Assembly: GCF_016595435.1 (NCBI RefSeq)
Contig: NZ_JAENIJ010000031.1
Span: 1-49,868, forward strand
Origin: Luteolibacter pohnpeiensis
GTDB taxonomy: Bacteria; Verrucomicrobiota; Verrucomicrobiia; Verrucomicrobiales; Akkermansiaceae
Reading direction: 5' to 3'
Length of the DNA stretch: 49,868 bases
Made by a program: the position numbers and the translations under genes. The notes under the pieces were generated by a model that was given only the letters and a program-made list of their open reading frames with translations, ran no database searches and had not been told where the DNA came from. Of this stretch, positions 8,161 to 17,152 are shown one piece after another (the first letter of the stretch is position 1; each line of letters opens with the position of its first letter).

Positions 8161-9042
8161 ATGGAACTGAAATCGTATCTCGCAGAAAAGGCGAAGCGGG
8201 TCGACCAGGCGATCGATGGATTTTTGCCAAAAGCGAAGACCAAGCCCGCGACTATCCACGGGGCCATGCGCTACAGCGTGTTCGCCGGCGGGAAACGGTT
8301 GCGGCCGATTTTTTGCATCGCGGCGGCAGAGGCTTGCGGCGGTGATCCGGAAAATGCTCTGCCGCCCGCCTGCGCGGTGGAGCTGATGCATACCTATTCG
8401 CTGGTTCACGATGACTTGCCTGCGATGGACGATGACGATCTGCGTCGCGGCCGTCCGACTTGTCACAAAGTTTACGGCGAGGGCATCGCCGTGCTCTGTG
8501 GGGACGCCCTCCTCACCGAAGCATTTCTGGTTCTCGCGCAAACGGAGCCGACCAAACGCTACACCGCGCGCGACTACGTTTCCGAACTGGCTCTAACAGG
8601 TGGCAGTCGGCATTTAATCGGCGGTCAGGTGATGGACTTGGAAGGCGAAGGCAAAGCGCTGTCGAAGCGCGATCTGGTGAAAATCCACGAAGCAAAAACC
8701 GCTGCATTGCTCACCAGTTCGCTGCGACTCGGCGCGATGACTGCCAATGCAACTCCAGCGAAGCTTGATGCGCTCACAACCTTCGGGCACGCGCTTGGTT
8801 TGGCTTTTCAGGTGATTGATGACATTCTCGATGTGACTCAAAGCACCGAGATTCTCGGCAAGACCGCCGGTAAGGATGAAGCGGTCGAGAAATCGACTTA
8901 TCCCTCCCTGCTCGGGCTCGAGGCCTCGCGCAAGGAAGCGGCGCGGCTGACTAAAAAAGCCATGACCGCACTCGATTCGTTCGGCAAAAAAGGCGATCGC
9001 CTGCGCGAAATGGCGGACAACCTACTACGCCGCGAGTTTTGA
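8161..9042 (+). CDS. ispA: Farnesyl/geranyl diphosphate synthase family (polyprenyl synthetase)
   Basis: It condenses isopentenyl diphosphate with allylic diphosphates to make short-chain prenyl diphosphates for undecaprenyl carriers, quinones and hopanoid-like lipids. The 293-residue protein carries GGKRLRP at 43-49, the first aspartate-rich motif DDLPAMD at 84-90 followed by DDDLRRGRPT, and the second motif DDILD at 220-224. The gap of two residues between the paired Asp and the rest of the first motif is the bacterial FPP/GGPP pattern. Product chain length (FPP or GGPP) cannot be read with certainty. The ATG at 8161 directly precedes the conserved N-terminus. Gap to asd is 44 bp and to truA 7 bp. 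Confidence 0.9.
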   Translation: MELKSYLAEKAKRVDQAIDGFLPKAKTKPATIHGAMRYSVFAGGKRLRPIFCIAAAEACGGDPENALPPACAVELMHTYSLVHDDLPAMDDDDLRRGRPTCHKVYGEGIAVLCGDALLTEAFLVLAQTEPTKRYTARDYVSELALTGGSRHLIGGQVMDLEGEGKALSKRDLVKIHEAKTAALLTSSLRLGAMTANATPAKLDALTTFGHALGLAFQVIDDILDVTQSTEILGKTAGKDEAVEKSTYPSLLGLEASRKEAARLTKKAMTALDSFGKKGDRLREMADNLLRREF

Positions 9043-9049
9043 AAAGCCC

Positions 9050-9808
9050 ATGCGCCTGAAGCTCACCATCGCCTACGACGGTCGCCCTTACAATGGCTGG
9101 CAGTCGCAAGTGTGCGGCAACACGGTGCAGGATTTTTTGAACCGGGCCCTAGAAGAAGTCGCCAAGCAACCGCTGCGCGTTCAAGGCTCCGGCCGGACCG
9201 ATACCGGCGTGCATGCTCATGCGCAGACTGCCCATTTCGATGCGCCGGACGAGCTATCGATGAATCCGTTCAATTGGGTTCCAGCTCTCAACACCAAACT
9301 TCCTGCCACCATCCGCGTCATGGCATGCGAGGAGGTCGCGGCTGATTTTCACGCCCGGTTTTCCGCCGTTGGGAAAATCTATCGCTACGATCTTTGCACT
9401 GATCCCGTGCTGCCGCCACTCAAGGCCGGGCTGGCCTGGCATTTGCCGCGCTCGCTCGATCCCGGCGTGTTATCAGAAGCACTCGCGTGCTTCGTCGGCC
9501 GTCATGACTTCCACGCCTTTGCCGCCTACCGTGGAAATGAAACCGAAGACAGCGACTACATCCGCACCATTCACGCCGCGGATCTCAAACCGCTGGCCGA
9601 TGGTTATCAGATCGAGTTCCACGGCGACGGATTTCTTTACAAAATGGTCCGCCTGTTGGTCGGCGCTGCGGTAAAGACCGCGCAAGGCCGGTATCGGCTG
9701 GACGATCTAACAAGCCTGCTCGACCAACCCGAAGGCCTCCCATTTGGCAAATCCCCGCTCAGCGCCCCAGCGGACGGACTCACGCTTTGGGAAGTGATTT
9801 ATCGGTGA
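9050..9808 (+). CDS. truA: tRNA pseudouridine(38-40) synthase
   Basis: TruA converts uridines 38-40 in the anticodon arm of many tRNAs to pseudouridine. The 252-residue protein has the conserved N-terminal AYDGRPYNGWQSQ segment, the catalytic aspartate in GRTDTGVHA (D51), and the later FLYKMVRLLVG motif. Length matches the family. It follows the prenyl synthase by 7 bp, so it is the last gene of that operon. Its 3' end overlaps the 3' end of the convergent aldo-keto reductase by 29 bp (9780-9808). Confidence 0.95.
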   Translation: MRLKLTIAYDGRPYNGWQSQVCGNTVQDFLNRALEEVAKQPLRVQGSGRTDTGVHAHAQTAHFDAPDELSMNPFNWVPALNTKLPATIRVMACEEVAADFHARFSAVGKIYRYDLCTDPVLPPLKAGLAWHLPRSLDPGVLSEALACFVGRHDFHAFAAYRGNETEDSDYIRTIHAADLKPLADGYQIEFHGDGFLYKMVRLLVGAAVKTAQGRYRLDDLTSLLDQPEGLPFGKSPLSAPADGLTLWEVIYR

Positions 9809-10694
9809 TGGCGTTCAACTCCGTCACCACTTCCTCGGGGAGTGTTAGATCTGCAGCTGCCAGATTCTCACGCAAATGGCCGAGCGATGAAGTGCCGGGA
9901 ATGAGGAGAATATTGGGTGAACGCTGGAGTAACCAAGCAAGTGCCACCTGCATCGATGTTGCGCCGAGAGCTTCCGCTACCGCTGCCAAGGCATTGGATT
10001 GAATCGGAGAAAATCCGCCCAGCGGGAAAAATGGCACATAGGCGATGCCTTGGTGGGCGAGCTCATCCATGAAATGGTCATCCGCACGATGCACCAGGTT
10101 GTAATGATTTTGAACACAGACGATTTCCGTCATTTCTTGCGCCTGGGAAAGCTGCTTGGGAGTGACATTGCTCAGCCCGAGGTGGCGGATCAGCCCCTGC
10201 TTCTTGAGATCAATCAACACCGAGAGAGGCTCTTCTAACGAACCTTCCGCGGGTTGATGGATATCGCCCATCGATCTCAAATTCACGACATCGAGTGAAT
10301 CGATTCCAAGCCGTTCCAAATTTCCGTGGATCGCCTTCGTTAGATCCTCTGCCGACATCGCAGGGTTCCACGATCCGTCTTCGCCACGAAGCGCGCCGAC
10401 TTTCGTTACGATCACCAAATCGTCCGGATACGGATGCAGCGCCTTTCGGATGATCTCATTGGTCACATAGGGTCCGTAGAAGTCCGAAGTGTCGATGTGA
10501 TTGACTCCCTTCTCGATGGCTTCGCGCAATACCGCCAATGCCTGTGCTTCATCCTTGGGCGGGCCAAAAACTCCAGGCCCCGCCAGCTGCATCGCGCCGT
10601 AGCCGAGCCGGTTCACCGTTAGGGCATTCCCTGCGAAAGTGTAAGTTCCACCCAGATCTGCGCGACTGCCTTTCTCATCTTCGTTCGTGCTCAT
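9780..10694 (-). CDS. Aldo/keto reductase, YdbC/PdxI (pyridoxal reductase) type
   Basis: The 304-residue TIM-barrel oxidoreductase probably uses NADPH. It shows NRLGYGAMQLAGPGVFGPP near the start, NHIDTSDFYGP with D68 and Y73, and K98 in VIVTKVG. The fourth catalytic residue, usually histidine, is replaced: DVVNLR places N138 there, as in the YdbC/PdxI branch, whose E. coli member reduces pyridoxal to pyridoxine. LLIPGTSSLGHLREN near the C-terminus is the usual cofactor-binding segment. The substrate is inferred from overall similarity. It is divergent from a TetR regulator, with a palindrome between them, so TetR control of this gene is likely. Confidence 0.85.
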   Translation of the reverse strand: MSTNEDEKGSRADLGGTYTFAGNALTVNRLGYGAMQLAGPGVFGPPKDEAQALAVLREAIEKGVNHIDTSDFYGPYVTNEIIRKALHPYPDDLVIVTKVGALRGEDGSWNPAMSAEDLTKAIHGNLERLGIDSLDVVNLRSMGDIHQPAEGSLEEPLSVLIDLKKQGLIRHLGLSNVTPKQLSQAQEMTEIVCVQNHYNLVHRADDHFMDELAHQGIAYVPFFPLGGFSPIQSNALAAVAEALGATSMQVALAWLLQRSPNILLIPGTSSLGHLRENLAAADLTLPEEVVTELNAITDKSLPKA

Positions 10695-10729
10695 GTGATT
10701 TCACCATCCTCCTTCCTGCCAGAAACACA

Positions 10730-10757
10730 AATGACATTTTCTGTTTTTTGTCATTTT
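10730..10757. promoter_or_regulatory. Palindrome between the aldo-keto reductase and TetR genes, likely TetR operator
   Basis: AAATGACA at 10730-10737 and its exact complement TGTCATTT at 10750-10757 are separated by 12 bp. The 28-bp element is centred between the two divergent start codons (10694 and 10809) in AT-rich DNA. Position and symmetry fit an operator bound by the adjacent TetR dimer and controlling both genes. Binding is inference. Confidence 0.55.
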
Positions 10758-10808
10758 TATTTTCGCAGCTGCACAAACCCCGAATCTGAGCTTCAGTGGA
10801 AACTCTGC

Positions 10809-11432
10809 ATGCCCGAAGAAACGCCACTCCACGAACGCATTCTTGATACCACCGAGCAGGTGCTCCGCCGGTATGGGCCGGAGAAAACGAATGTGGTAGA
10901 TGTCGCCCGCGCCCTCGGCATGAGCCACGGCAATATCTACCGCCATTTCCCCAACAAGAAGGCGCTGCTGGACGCAGTCTCCGCGCGCTGGATGCACTGT
11001 TTCACGGAGTCGCTGAGCACGATTGCTTCCGATTCGAAAGTCGCGCCAGCCATTCGATTGCGACGCTGGTTCGATACCCTGCGTGAGACGAAGCGCAAAA
11101 AGATCCAGGACGATCCGGAGTTTTTTCAAATGTATCACACGATCGCCAAGGAACTTCACGATGTCGTCACCGCACACGTTGCGGAACTTCTACAGCAGTT
11201 GGAGACGATCATCCGAGATGGCATCAAGGCCGGCGATTTCCATGCGAAGCCCGGCGCCAGCTCAGCTGCGATGGCTTTCCTGCAAACAACGTTTGCCTTT
11301 CATCATCCAGCGTTGCTGGTGACCCGGGTGCCGAGTGATGACGAAGCGGATACAGTGTTCGATCTGCTGCTTTCCGGAATGATAGCCGGTCCAGTCTCAA
11401 AGAAGTTACGACCGAAAGTTAAGAAATCCTGA
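10809..11432 (+). CDS. TetR-family transcriptional regulator
   Basis: The 207-residue protein (from ATG 10809) has an N-terminal helix-turn-helix of TetR type: ILDTTEQVLRRYG, then TNVVDVARALGMSHGNIYRH, then FPNKKALLDAV, over residues 10-60. The remaining helical part would be the ligand and dimerisation domain and resembles regulators with a tetracyclin-repressor-like C-terminal domain. I reject the longer frame from 10695 because it reads through the intergenic palindrome and gives no meaningful protein. It is divergent from the aldo-keto reductase, which is its most likely target along with itself. The inducer cannot be predicted. Confidence 0.9.
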   Translation: MPEETPLHERILDTTEQVLRRYGPEKTNVVDVARALGMSHGNIYRHFPNKKALLDAVSARWMHCFTESLSTIASDSKVAPAIRLRRWFDTLRETKRKKIQDDPEFFQMYHTIAKELHDVVTAHVAELLQQLETIIRDGIKAGDFHAKPGASSAAMAFLQTTFAFHHPALLVTRVPSDDEADTVFDLLLSGMIAGPVSKKLRPKVKKS

Positions 11433-11486
11433 TATTTTAAAAACTTTATTGAGTTATGGCGCACAAAATTCTAAGTTTTGCGCGAA

Positions 11487-12119
11487 ATGACTTATGCCTT
11501 CGCAGACACAAGCCGATTTTCATTTTTCCGCTGGGTAAGCCTCGTTTGTCTCATCGTCGTTTTGTTGAGCGGGCATGCTTTCGCCAACCGGTTTTCGACG
11601 GTGGTGATCGATGCGGGCCACGGCGGAAGTGATAAAGGGTCCCTTTGGGGTGGAGTTCGTGAGTCACGACTGAACTTGGCTGTGGCAAAGGAACTGCAAA
11701 CATTGCTGAAAAAGCGCGGCATCCGCACGGTGATGACCCGCACCAGTGACACCTACATTTCACTCCCCCGCCGCGCGCAGATCGGCAATGCCCAGCGCAA
11801 TGCGGTATTCGTCAGCATTCATTTCAACGCATCCCGTGTGACGAGCGTTAGAGGCGTAGAAACTTACTACTGGGGTTCGTCAGGAAAAATCCTAGCCAAT
11901 GCCATTCAGCGTCGACTCGCTCCACGCCTCTCAACCAAAAATCGTGGCATCCAAAAGAAGGGATACCACGTCATCATTGATTCCCGGCACACTTCGGTTT
12001 TGGTCGAGTGCGGCTTCATTAGCAATGCGCGGGAGCGCAGCCGCGCATCCACCAGCAGCTATCAGAAAACTGCCGCCAAAGCCATTTACGATGGCTTGAT
12101 GGCTTGGCGAGCCTTGTAG
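11487..12119 (+). CDS. N-acetylmuramoyl-L-alanine amidase (Amidase_3)
   Basis: It cleaves the amide bond between N-acetylmuramic acid and the stem peptide in peptidoglycan, usually for daughter-cell separation or wall turnover. The 210-residue protein has an N-terminal hydrophobic segment at 15-34 (export signal), then an almost bare catalytic domain. Zinc ligands are H45 in DAGHGG, E59 in VRES and H112 in SIHFNA, and the catalytic glutamate is E174 in VECGF. No AMIN or SPOR domain is present. ATG 11487 is preferred over TTG 11478. Its target regulation is not visible; no LytM partner is encoded nearby. It may be a monocistronic gene upstream of the envelope operon. Confidence 0.9.
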   Translation: MTYAFADTSRFSFFRWVSLVCLIVVLLSGHAFANRFSTVVIDAGHGGSDKGSLWGGVRESRLNLAVAKELQTLLKKRGIRTVMTRTSDTYISLPRRAQIGNAQRNAVFVSIHFNASRVTSVRGVETYYWGSSGKILANAIQRRLAPRLSTKNRGIQKKGYHVIIDSRHTSVLVECGFISNARERSRASTSSYQKTAAKAIYDGLMAWRAL

Positions 12120-12245
12120 TGGAATCACGGATATCCGTGAGTTGAAGCGTGGATTTCACGCTGTGCCGATAGATTTCAAACTGACAATTGGCTCAAAATC
12201 TGCAGAGTTACGAGTTCTGGTTCGATCAAACCCAGCGGACCGCTT

Positions 12246-15200
12246 TTGACCGTGCGCACTGCCCCCGCTTTAGCTCTGTTACTTCCGGTGCTGATTTGCA
12301 TTCCGGCAGATGGGCAGGCTCCGCTGGACCGGATCGGTCAAAATCCAGCCCCAGCAGTCAGTGGAGGGAAGACCGCGAGTGAATTGCTGGCGACAGGAGA
12401 AAAGGCCTACAATGCTGGCAATTGGGAAGCGGCAGCGACTGCATTTGAAAATTTTATCACCAACTATGCGGGGCTAGAAGGGACCGAAGCTGCCATTACT
12501 CGGGTCAAACCACTGCTGGCGATTTGCCAGGTCCGGCTCGGCAAGCTCGAAGAAGCAGTGCCGCTGCTGGAAGAATCTCTGGCGCTTTCAGGCCTTGATG
12601 AAAATGTCCGCGTCGACCTGCTTTTCTTCTCAGGCATCGCGCACATGCGCACGGGAAAGGCAGATGTGGCGAGACAGAATCTCGGCAAGATTTTCAACGA
12701 TGCCAAAGTCGAGCGCGGTCGCCGCATGGAAGCGCTGGTGCTGGCAGGGATGACATACATTCTGGAACAAAATTGGAAGGAAGCGATTTCGTTTTTCCAG
12801 CGCTACGGCGATGAGATCCACCAGTTCAGCGCGGAAGCTGGTGCTCGCGCGGATATTCTTTTGCTCCACGCTCTCATGCAAGAGCAGCAGTGGGATGAGG
12901 CGAATGTCCAAGCCCTGAAGCTGGACGCCAATCTCGATCAAGTGCGGCAAGTGGTGACGTTTTCCACCTTGATGATTCAGCTTGGTGCACACTTCCTGGA
13001 CGAAGGCGAGCCCTACAAAGCGATCGCACTGCTACAACGGGTGCCGAATCAAAAAAAGATTGAACGCCTGCAAACCGCGATGCTCACCGCCGCGCAAGCT
13101 GACTTGAAATTTGCATCCGCCGCAGGCAATTCCATCCGTGTTTCGCAATTGCAGACCAGCGTCGAGGAGATGCAGCGAGAGCTGGATGCTTTCTCGAAAA
13201 TGCCTGAGTTTGACAGCGCGGCACGCCTGCGCTTGGCGAGTGCCTACTTCGGTCTGGGCCGCACGCGCGAGGGGTGCTTGATCCTGGATCAAATGGTCCG
13301 CCAGATGGAGCCGGACTCGATTGTGGAATCCGCTACCGCATCGCTGATGCGAGGATGGATGTCTCTCGAACGATACGCCCGGGCCGCGCGGACAGCGGAT
13401 TTATACATTGAGCGATGTGGCAACCTCGCAGAGACGCCAAACAAGGCGGATGTGTTATTTCTGAAGGCTCAGGCGATCGAGGGACAATCGCTCTACCGTG
13501 AGGCAGCGGATGCTTATCTGGAAGTCGCCAAAGAATTTCCGGATCAACCGATCGGCGCGCAGGCTCAATTCATGGCTGCATACAATGTGCTGCAACTGGA
13601 GAACTACGATGAATCTGGTAGCATGCTGGATCAGCAGGCGAAATCTCTGAAAGTCACGGATGCCATGTGGCCCCATGTGATCTTCTGGCGGGCAATGGCG
13701 TATTACTTCGATCAACAATGGGAACCATGTCGGCAGCAGCTTGAAAAATATCTAACAGCTGTCGACAAGGATCATATCGACGCTGAATACGTGGACGACG
13801 CGCGTTTCCGGATCGCCTATTCTCATTTTTCCGAAGCACTCTACCCGGAAGCCATTAAAGAGCTCAAACAATTCGAAACTGAATTCCCAACCAGCGAATG
13901 GCTGGCGGAAGCATTGCTCACCCTGGGGGATTGCCAGGCAGCTGAGGGCGACCTGGAGGACGCGGCGGCAAGTTATTCGAGAATCGGTATCGAGGCACCG
14001 GGATTCTACGACGAGGGTTGGATGAAACGCGGCAACCTGCTAAAGGTTCAGAAGGATTTACCAGGCATGAAAAAACTCTTCACCGAGTTTCTACAAACCA
14101 GGCCGGAAAGTCCCCGCATTGCAGAGGCTTTGCAATGGCTCGGATGGATCGCCAAGCAACAAGGCGATCTGGATGAAGCGCGGAAGATTTATTGGGAAGC
14201 GATTTCAAAGTTTGGCAACGATGCCGTGCGTCCGGGGCTGGAGGACATCTTCCTCGCGCTTCAGGGATTTTACAGCGGATCAGATCGGAAGTTGTTAGAA
14301 ACCCGATTCAGTGACGAATTGGCAAAAGCGCAGGATCAAGGTCACAAGCGCATGGCGGTCCGCTTGGGCTGGGCGCTTGCCAAGCTCCGGCTGGCAACCA
14401 TCGGATCGACCGATCCACATGCGAAGGAGCTGCGCCAGCAGCGATATCAAATCGAGCTCGCCGCCCTCGTCTCCGAAATAGAGCCAAAAGATACCGCGCC
14501 CATGATTCTCGCCGATGTGGGAGATGCCTTGGCCGCAAATGGTGACACCAAACAAGCCAAGGAGATTTACGAAGGCCTACGCAAATGGTGGCCTCGATCG
14601 CCTGAACGCGACCGTGCCTATGCAGGACTCGGCTTCGCTTCGGTGAAAGAAGGAAATGAGCCGGAAGCCCTTGAGGACTTCGATCGATTTGAAAAAACCT
14701 CCATCATGCCGAGGAGTACGCCAGATGAAAATGGCATCACTTTGGTGCAAAGCGATCTTGGCGGCGAAGTCGCAATCGCCCGCTCCAAGCTGCTGGCAAA
14801 TCGTGATCCGGAGAAGTCCCTACAAATTCTGCTGGCACTTCAACGCAGCAAAGCAATGCCTGCGAGAATCCGCGGAGAAGCATTTCTAGAAGCGGGTCGA
14901 CGCCACGTTTCGCGACAGCAATTTCGTGAAGCGCTACCCTATTTCGAGCAGGTCTATCTACTTTTCAACCGCTACCCAGCACTGGTCGCCAGCGCTTATT
15001 TCGAACGTGGACAGGCTCTGGAGAAGCTCGGCTTACCAGACAAAGCGCGTGAAGTTTACTCCGAACTCGTGACTCGAGATGATCTGAAAGGAACCGAATC
15101 GACAAAACAAGGACTGGAACGGGCACAGGCTCTTGGTGGCGTGCTCGCGCCGAAAAACCCGGAAGGTGCCCTCGTGCCCCCTTCGTCATCACACGATTAG
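12246..15200 (+). CDS. Large exported TPR-repeat protein, first gene of the ExbB/ExbD operon
   Basis: The product has 984 residues from TTG 12246 (GTG 12252 is equally possible). It has a hydrophobic export signal (about 5-24, cleavage near DGQA) and then an all-helical chain of tetratricopeptide-like repeats. Typical A/G/Y-rich pairs are GEKAYNAGNWEAAATAFENF near 52-71, ALTALGDCQ-like units in the middle, and GDTKQAKEIYEGLRKWWP near 765. Such periplasmic TPR proteins recur beside ExbB/ExbD/VWA genes in Verrucomicrobia and Planctomycetes and resemble outer-membrane-linked scaffolds such as YbgF/CpoB in the Tol-Pal system. The gap to the next gene is 9 bp. Its precise partner is unknown; an envelope scaffold role is inference. 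Confidence 0.85.
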   Translation: MTVRTAPALALLLPVLICIPADGQAPLDRIGQNPAPAVSGGKTASELLATGEKAYNAGNWEAAATAFENFITNYAGLEGTEAAITRVKPLLAICQVRLGKLEEAVPLLEESLALSGLDENVRVDLLFFSGIAHMRTGKADVARQNLGKIFNDAKVERGRRMEALVLAGMTYILEQNWKEAISFFQRYGDEIHQFSAEAGARADILLLHALMQEQQWDEANVQALKLDANLDQVRQVVTFSTLMIQLGAHFLDEGEPYKAIALLQRVPNQKKIERLQTAMLTAAQADLKFASAAGNSIRVSQLQTSVEEMQRELDAFSKMPEFDSAARLRLASAYFGLGRTREGCLILDQMVRQMEPDSIVESATASLMRGWMSLERYARAARTADLYIERCGNLAETPNKADVLFLKAQAIEGQSLYREAADAYLEVAKEFPDQPIGAQAQFMAAYNVLQLENYDESGSMLDQQAKSLKVTDAMWPHVIFWRAMAYYFDQQWEPCRQQLEKYLTAVDKDHIDAEYVDDARFRIAYSHFSEALYPEAIKELKQFETEFPTSEWLAEALLTLGDCQAAEGDLEDAAASYSRIGIEAPGFYDEGWMKRGNLLKVQKDLPGMKKLFTEFLQTRPESPRIAEALQWLGWIAKQQGDLDEARKIYWEAISKFGNDAVRPGLEDIFLALQGFYSGSDRKLLETRFSDELAKAQDQGHKRMAVRLGWALAKLRLATIGSTDPHAKELRQQRYQIELAALVSEIEPKDTAPMILADVGDALAANGDTKQAKEIYEGLRKWWPRSPERDRAYAGLGFASVKEGNEPEALEDFDRFEKTSIMPRSTPDENGITLVQSDLGGEVAIARSKLLANRDPEKSLQILLALQRSKAMPARIRGEAFLEAGRRHVSRQQFREALPYFEQVYLLFNRYPALVASAYFERGQALEKLGLPDKAREVYSELVTRDDLKGTESTKQGLERAQALGGVLAPKNPEGALVPPSSSHD

Positions 15201-15209
15201 AAACCGGTC

Positions 15210-16313
15210 ATGTTCTCACGATTTTCCATTCGTCACTTCACGCTCGCTCTCATGGGAGCGGCATTGATCACCCACGCTCGTGGCGTGCCCACTGCGGAGC
15301 AGATGAAGGATTTTCTTAAAACCCGACCAGAAGCCGACGAGATCCAGTGGAAGGACGCAAGTCGTGGAGAACCCTTTACGGTTCGATTGTTAGATTCCAG
15401 CGTTCAAGGTCTCGTCGTCGAAAAGAGACTGGCGAACGGGGTCACCCAGCGAAAACTTCCACTGAGTGAGATTGGAGCAATCCGGATCACGCTAACACCT
15501 GAAGAAACCGATCTGTTAGATCACCCCGCCAAGGAAGCCGCGCCAGCGCTGGAAGTCCTTTGGAGCACTCGAAAAGCCACCCTCACCATCAGCGGTTCCA
15601 ATGCGGCCATGACCGGGCTGGCTTATGCCAAAGCATTGCGAGCGGAAAACACCGAGAGGTCTCTAACAAATGCCGCCGATGTTCTCAACACCATCGAGGT
15701 GAAAGCAACCGACGATGAAACCATCGCGCTCGCAAAATCCGAGCTTGAGGTTCTCGACTTCGCACTCGCGAGAAAAGCCGGCAACACCGAAAAAGCCGAT
15801 CAGCTTGCATGGAAAATCGCCGAGAATGCCTTTGGTGAAAACAGCGATGCCATGCTCACCGCCACCGATTGGCTGGCGGACCGGCATTTCAGCCAGCTGA
15901 AAGCCATCGAGGAAGACAACCCGCGATGGGATGAAGACCCGGACGTCAAACCGGCTCGCGACCGCCTTTATCATCTGGCGCTCGATTTTGCGCTCTATCC
16001 GAGCTTGTTCGAGAGCAACAATCAGTCAGCCGCTGCCGCAGGCCTGGCCAAAGCAGCCCGAGTCTACCAATTTACGAACGACAACGAACGCCTCAAAGGT
16101 GAACTGGAAGATCTAGCCGCTCTCTATCCGGACTCTACTGAGGCCAAACAAAATGCCGAATTGTTAGATCAACTCCGCCAGGCGGAAGCCAATGGCAAAC
16201 TCTCCCAAGTTGAATCTTCATCCGAAGATCCTACCGCTGAAGAAACCCAGGATTCGGATTCACCAGCGAAAGAACCACCCGCACCAAAACGCTACAGCAT
16301 CTTCGGTGAGTGA
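15210..16313 (+). CDS. Exported hypothetical protein of the ExbB/ExbD operon
   Basis: The 367-residue protein has a signal-like N-terminus (about 10-24, ALMGAALITHARG). Residues 45-90 look beta-rich and may form a small SH3-like or beta-sandwich unit (FTVRLLDSSVQGLVVEKRLANG). From about 110 to 320 it is helical and resembles TPR-like repeats. The C-terminus (320-367) is acidic and disordered, ending PAPKRYSIFGE. No named family recognised. Its place between the TPR protein and ExbB, with gaps of 9 and 34 bp, argues for a role in the same envelope complex. Confidence 0.7.
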   Translation: MFSRFSIRHFTLALMGAALITHARGVPTAEQMKDFLKTRPEADEIQWKDASRGEPFTVRLLDSSVQGLVVEKRLANGVTQRKLPLSEIGAIRITLTPEETDLLDHPAKEAAPALEVLWSTRKATLTISGSNAAMTGLAYAKALRAENTERSLTNAADVLNTIEVKATDDETIALAKSELEVLDFALARKAGNTEKADQLAWKIAENAFGENSDAMLTATDWLADRHFSQLKAIEEDNPRWDEDPDVKPARDRLYHLALDFALYPSLFESNNQSAAAAGLAKAARVYQFTNDNERLKGELEDLAALYPDSTEAKQNAELLDQLRQAEANGKLSQVESSSEDPTAEETQDSDSPAKEPPAPKRYSIFGE

Positions 16314-16347
16314 TCACCACCTGCCCGCAACTCCACCCCTCGTAATT

Positions 16348-17130
16348 GTGAAACTCCTGTTCCAAATCATCCGCCCCGCCATCATCGCACTGGCGCTTTT
16401 CATGGTGAGCACCACGGTGACTTCGAGAATTGCCAACGCTGCTGAAGTCAACCCTCCACCAACGGTAGAAGCACAGGACAAGAGTTTGCTCGATCTCTAT
16501 TCCGATGGCGGCTGGACCATGCATTTCATCGCGCTCATTTCCGTTGGGACGATCACCATCATCACCTACTGCGCGACCCGGATTCGTAGCAAAAAACTGA
16601 TCCCGCCGGCGCTTGAACGTTCACTGGAGCTGGCCATGTCCCAACAGGATGTATCAGCCGCGCTTCAAGTCTGTGAAGGTGATTCGAGCTCACTGTCCCA
16701 TGTCATGAAAGAAACACTCACCAAGGCTGGTGCAGGGGTGGAAGTTTATTCCAAGGCGGATCTGGAGGCAGTGGCAGCGGAGACCATTTTCCATGAAGAA
16801 ACGAAGTTCATGCTGTGGGTGAATATGTTGAACGCGTTTGCCGCAGTCGCCCCGATGCTCGGACTGCTGGGCACGGTTTCAGGCATGATCGGCAGCTTTA
16901 ACCAACTGGCTGCCGGAGCATCCAAACCCTCCGACTTTGCCGGCGGAATCGGTGAAGCGATGATCACCACCGCCTTCGCCCTCATCGTCGCGATTCCTTC
17001 GATGCTGGCCTACTTCGTCTTCAAGAATCTTCTCCAATCGATCGTTGGTGATCTCGCGTATTCTGCTTCCAATTTGATCAACCGCTTCATCAGCGGCTCA
17101 GGCGTCGGAGCCAGCAGCGACGAGGCTTGA
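16348..17130 (+). CDS. exbB: ExbB/TolQ/MotA-family proton channel protein
   Basis: The 260-residue inner-membrane protein forms, with ExbD, a proton-driven motor that energises outer-membrane or envelope processes. It has an extra N-terminal signal-like segment (1-33), as often seen in this phylum, then TM1 at about 57-77, a cytoplasmic helical loop, TM2 at 158-182 with the conserved APMLGLLGTVSGMI, and TM3 at 204-226 (AMITTAFALIVAIPSMLAY). I choose GTG 16348, since it lies after the stop of the previous gene (16313) and opens a plausible signal. The longer frame from 16192 would overlap that gene by over 100 bp with non-conserved sequence. ExbD genes follow directly. Confidence 0.9.
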   Translation: MKLLFQIIRPAIIALALFMVSTTVTSRIANAAEVNPPPTVEAQDKSLLDLYSDGGWTMHFIALISVGTITIITYCATRIRSKKLIPPALERSLELAMSQQDVSAALQVCEGDSSSLSHVMKETLTKAGAGVEVYSKADLEAVAAETIFHEETKFMLWVNMLNAFAAVAPMLGLLGTVSGMIGSFNQLAAGASKPSDFAGGIGEAMITTAFALIVAIPSMLAYFVFKNLLQSIVGDLAYSASNLINRFISGSGVGASSDEA

Positions 17131-17152
17131 ACTCTACCGATTTTCACGACTC

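Noticed and set aside
11458..11484. GCGCACAAAA ... TTTTGCGC hairpin before the amidase
   Set aside because: The stem has a two-base bulge and no T-run; it could be an RNA structure but is too weak to annotate.
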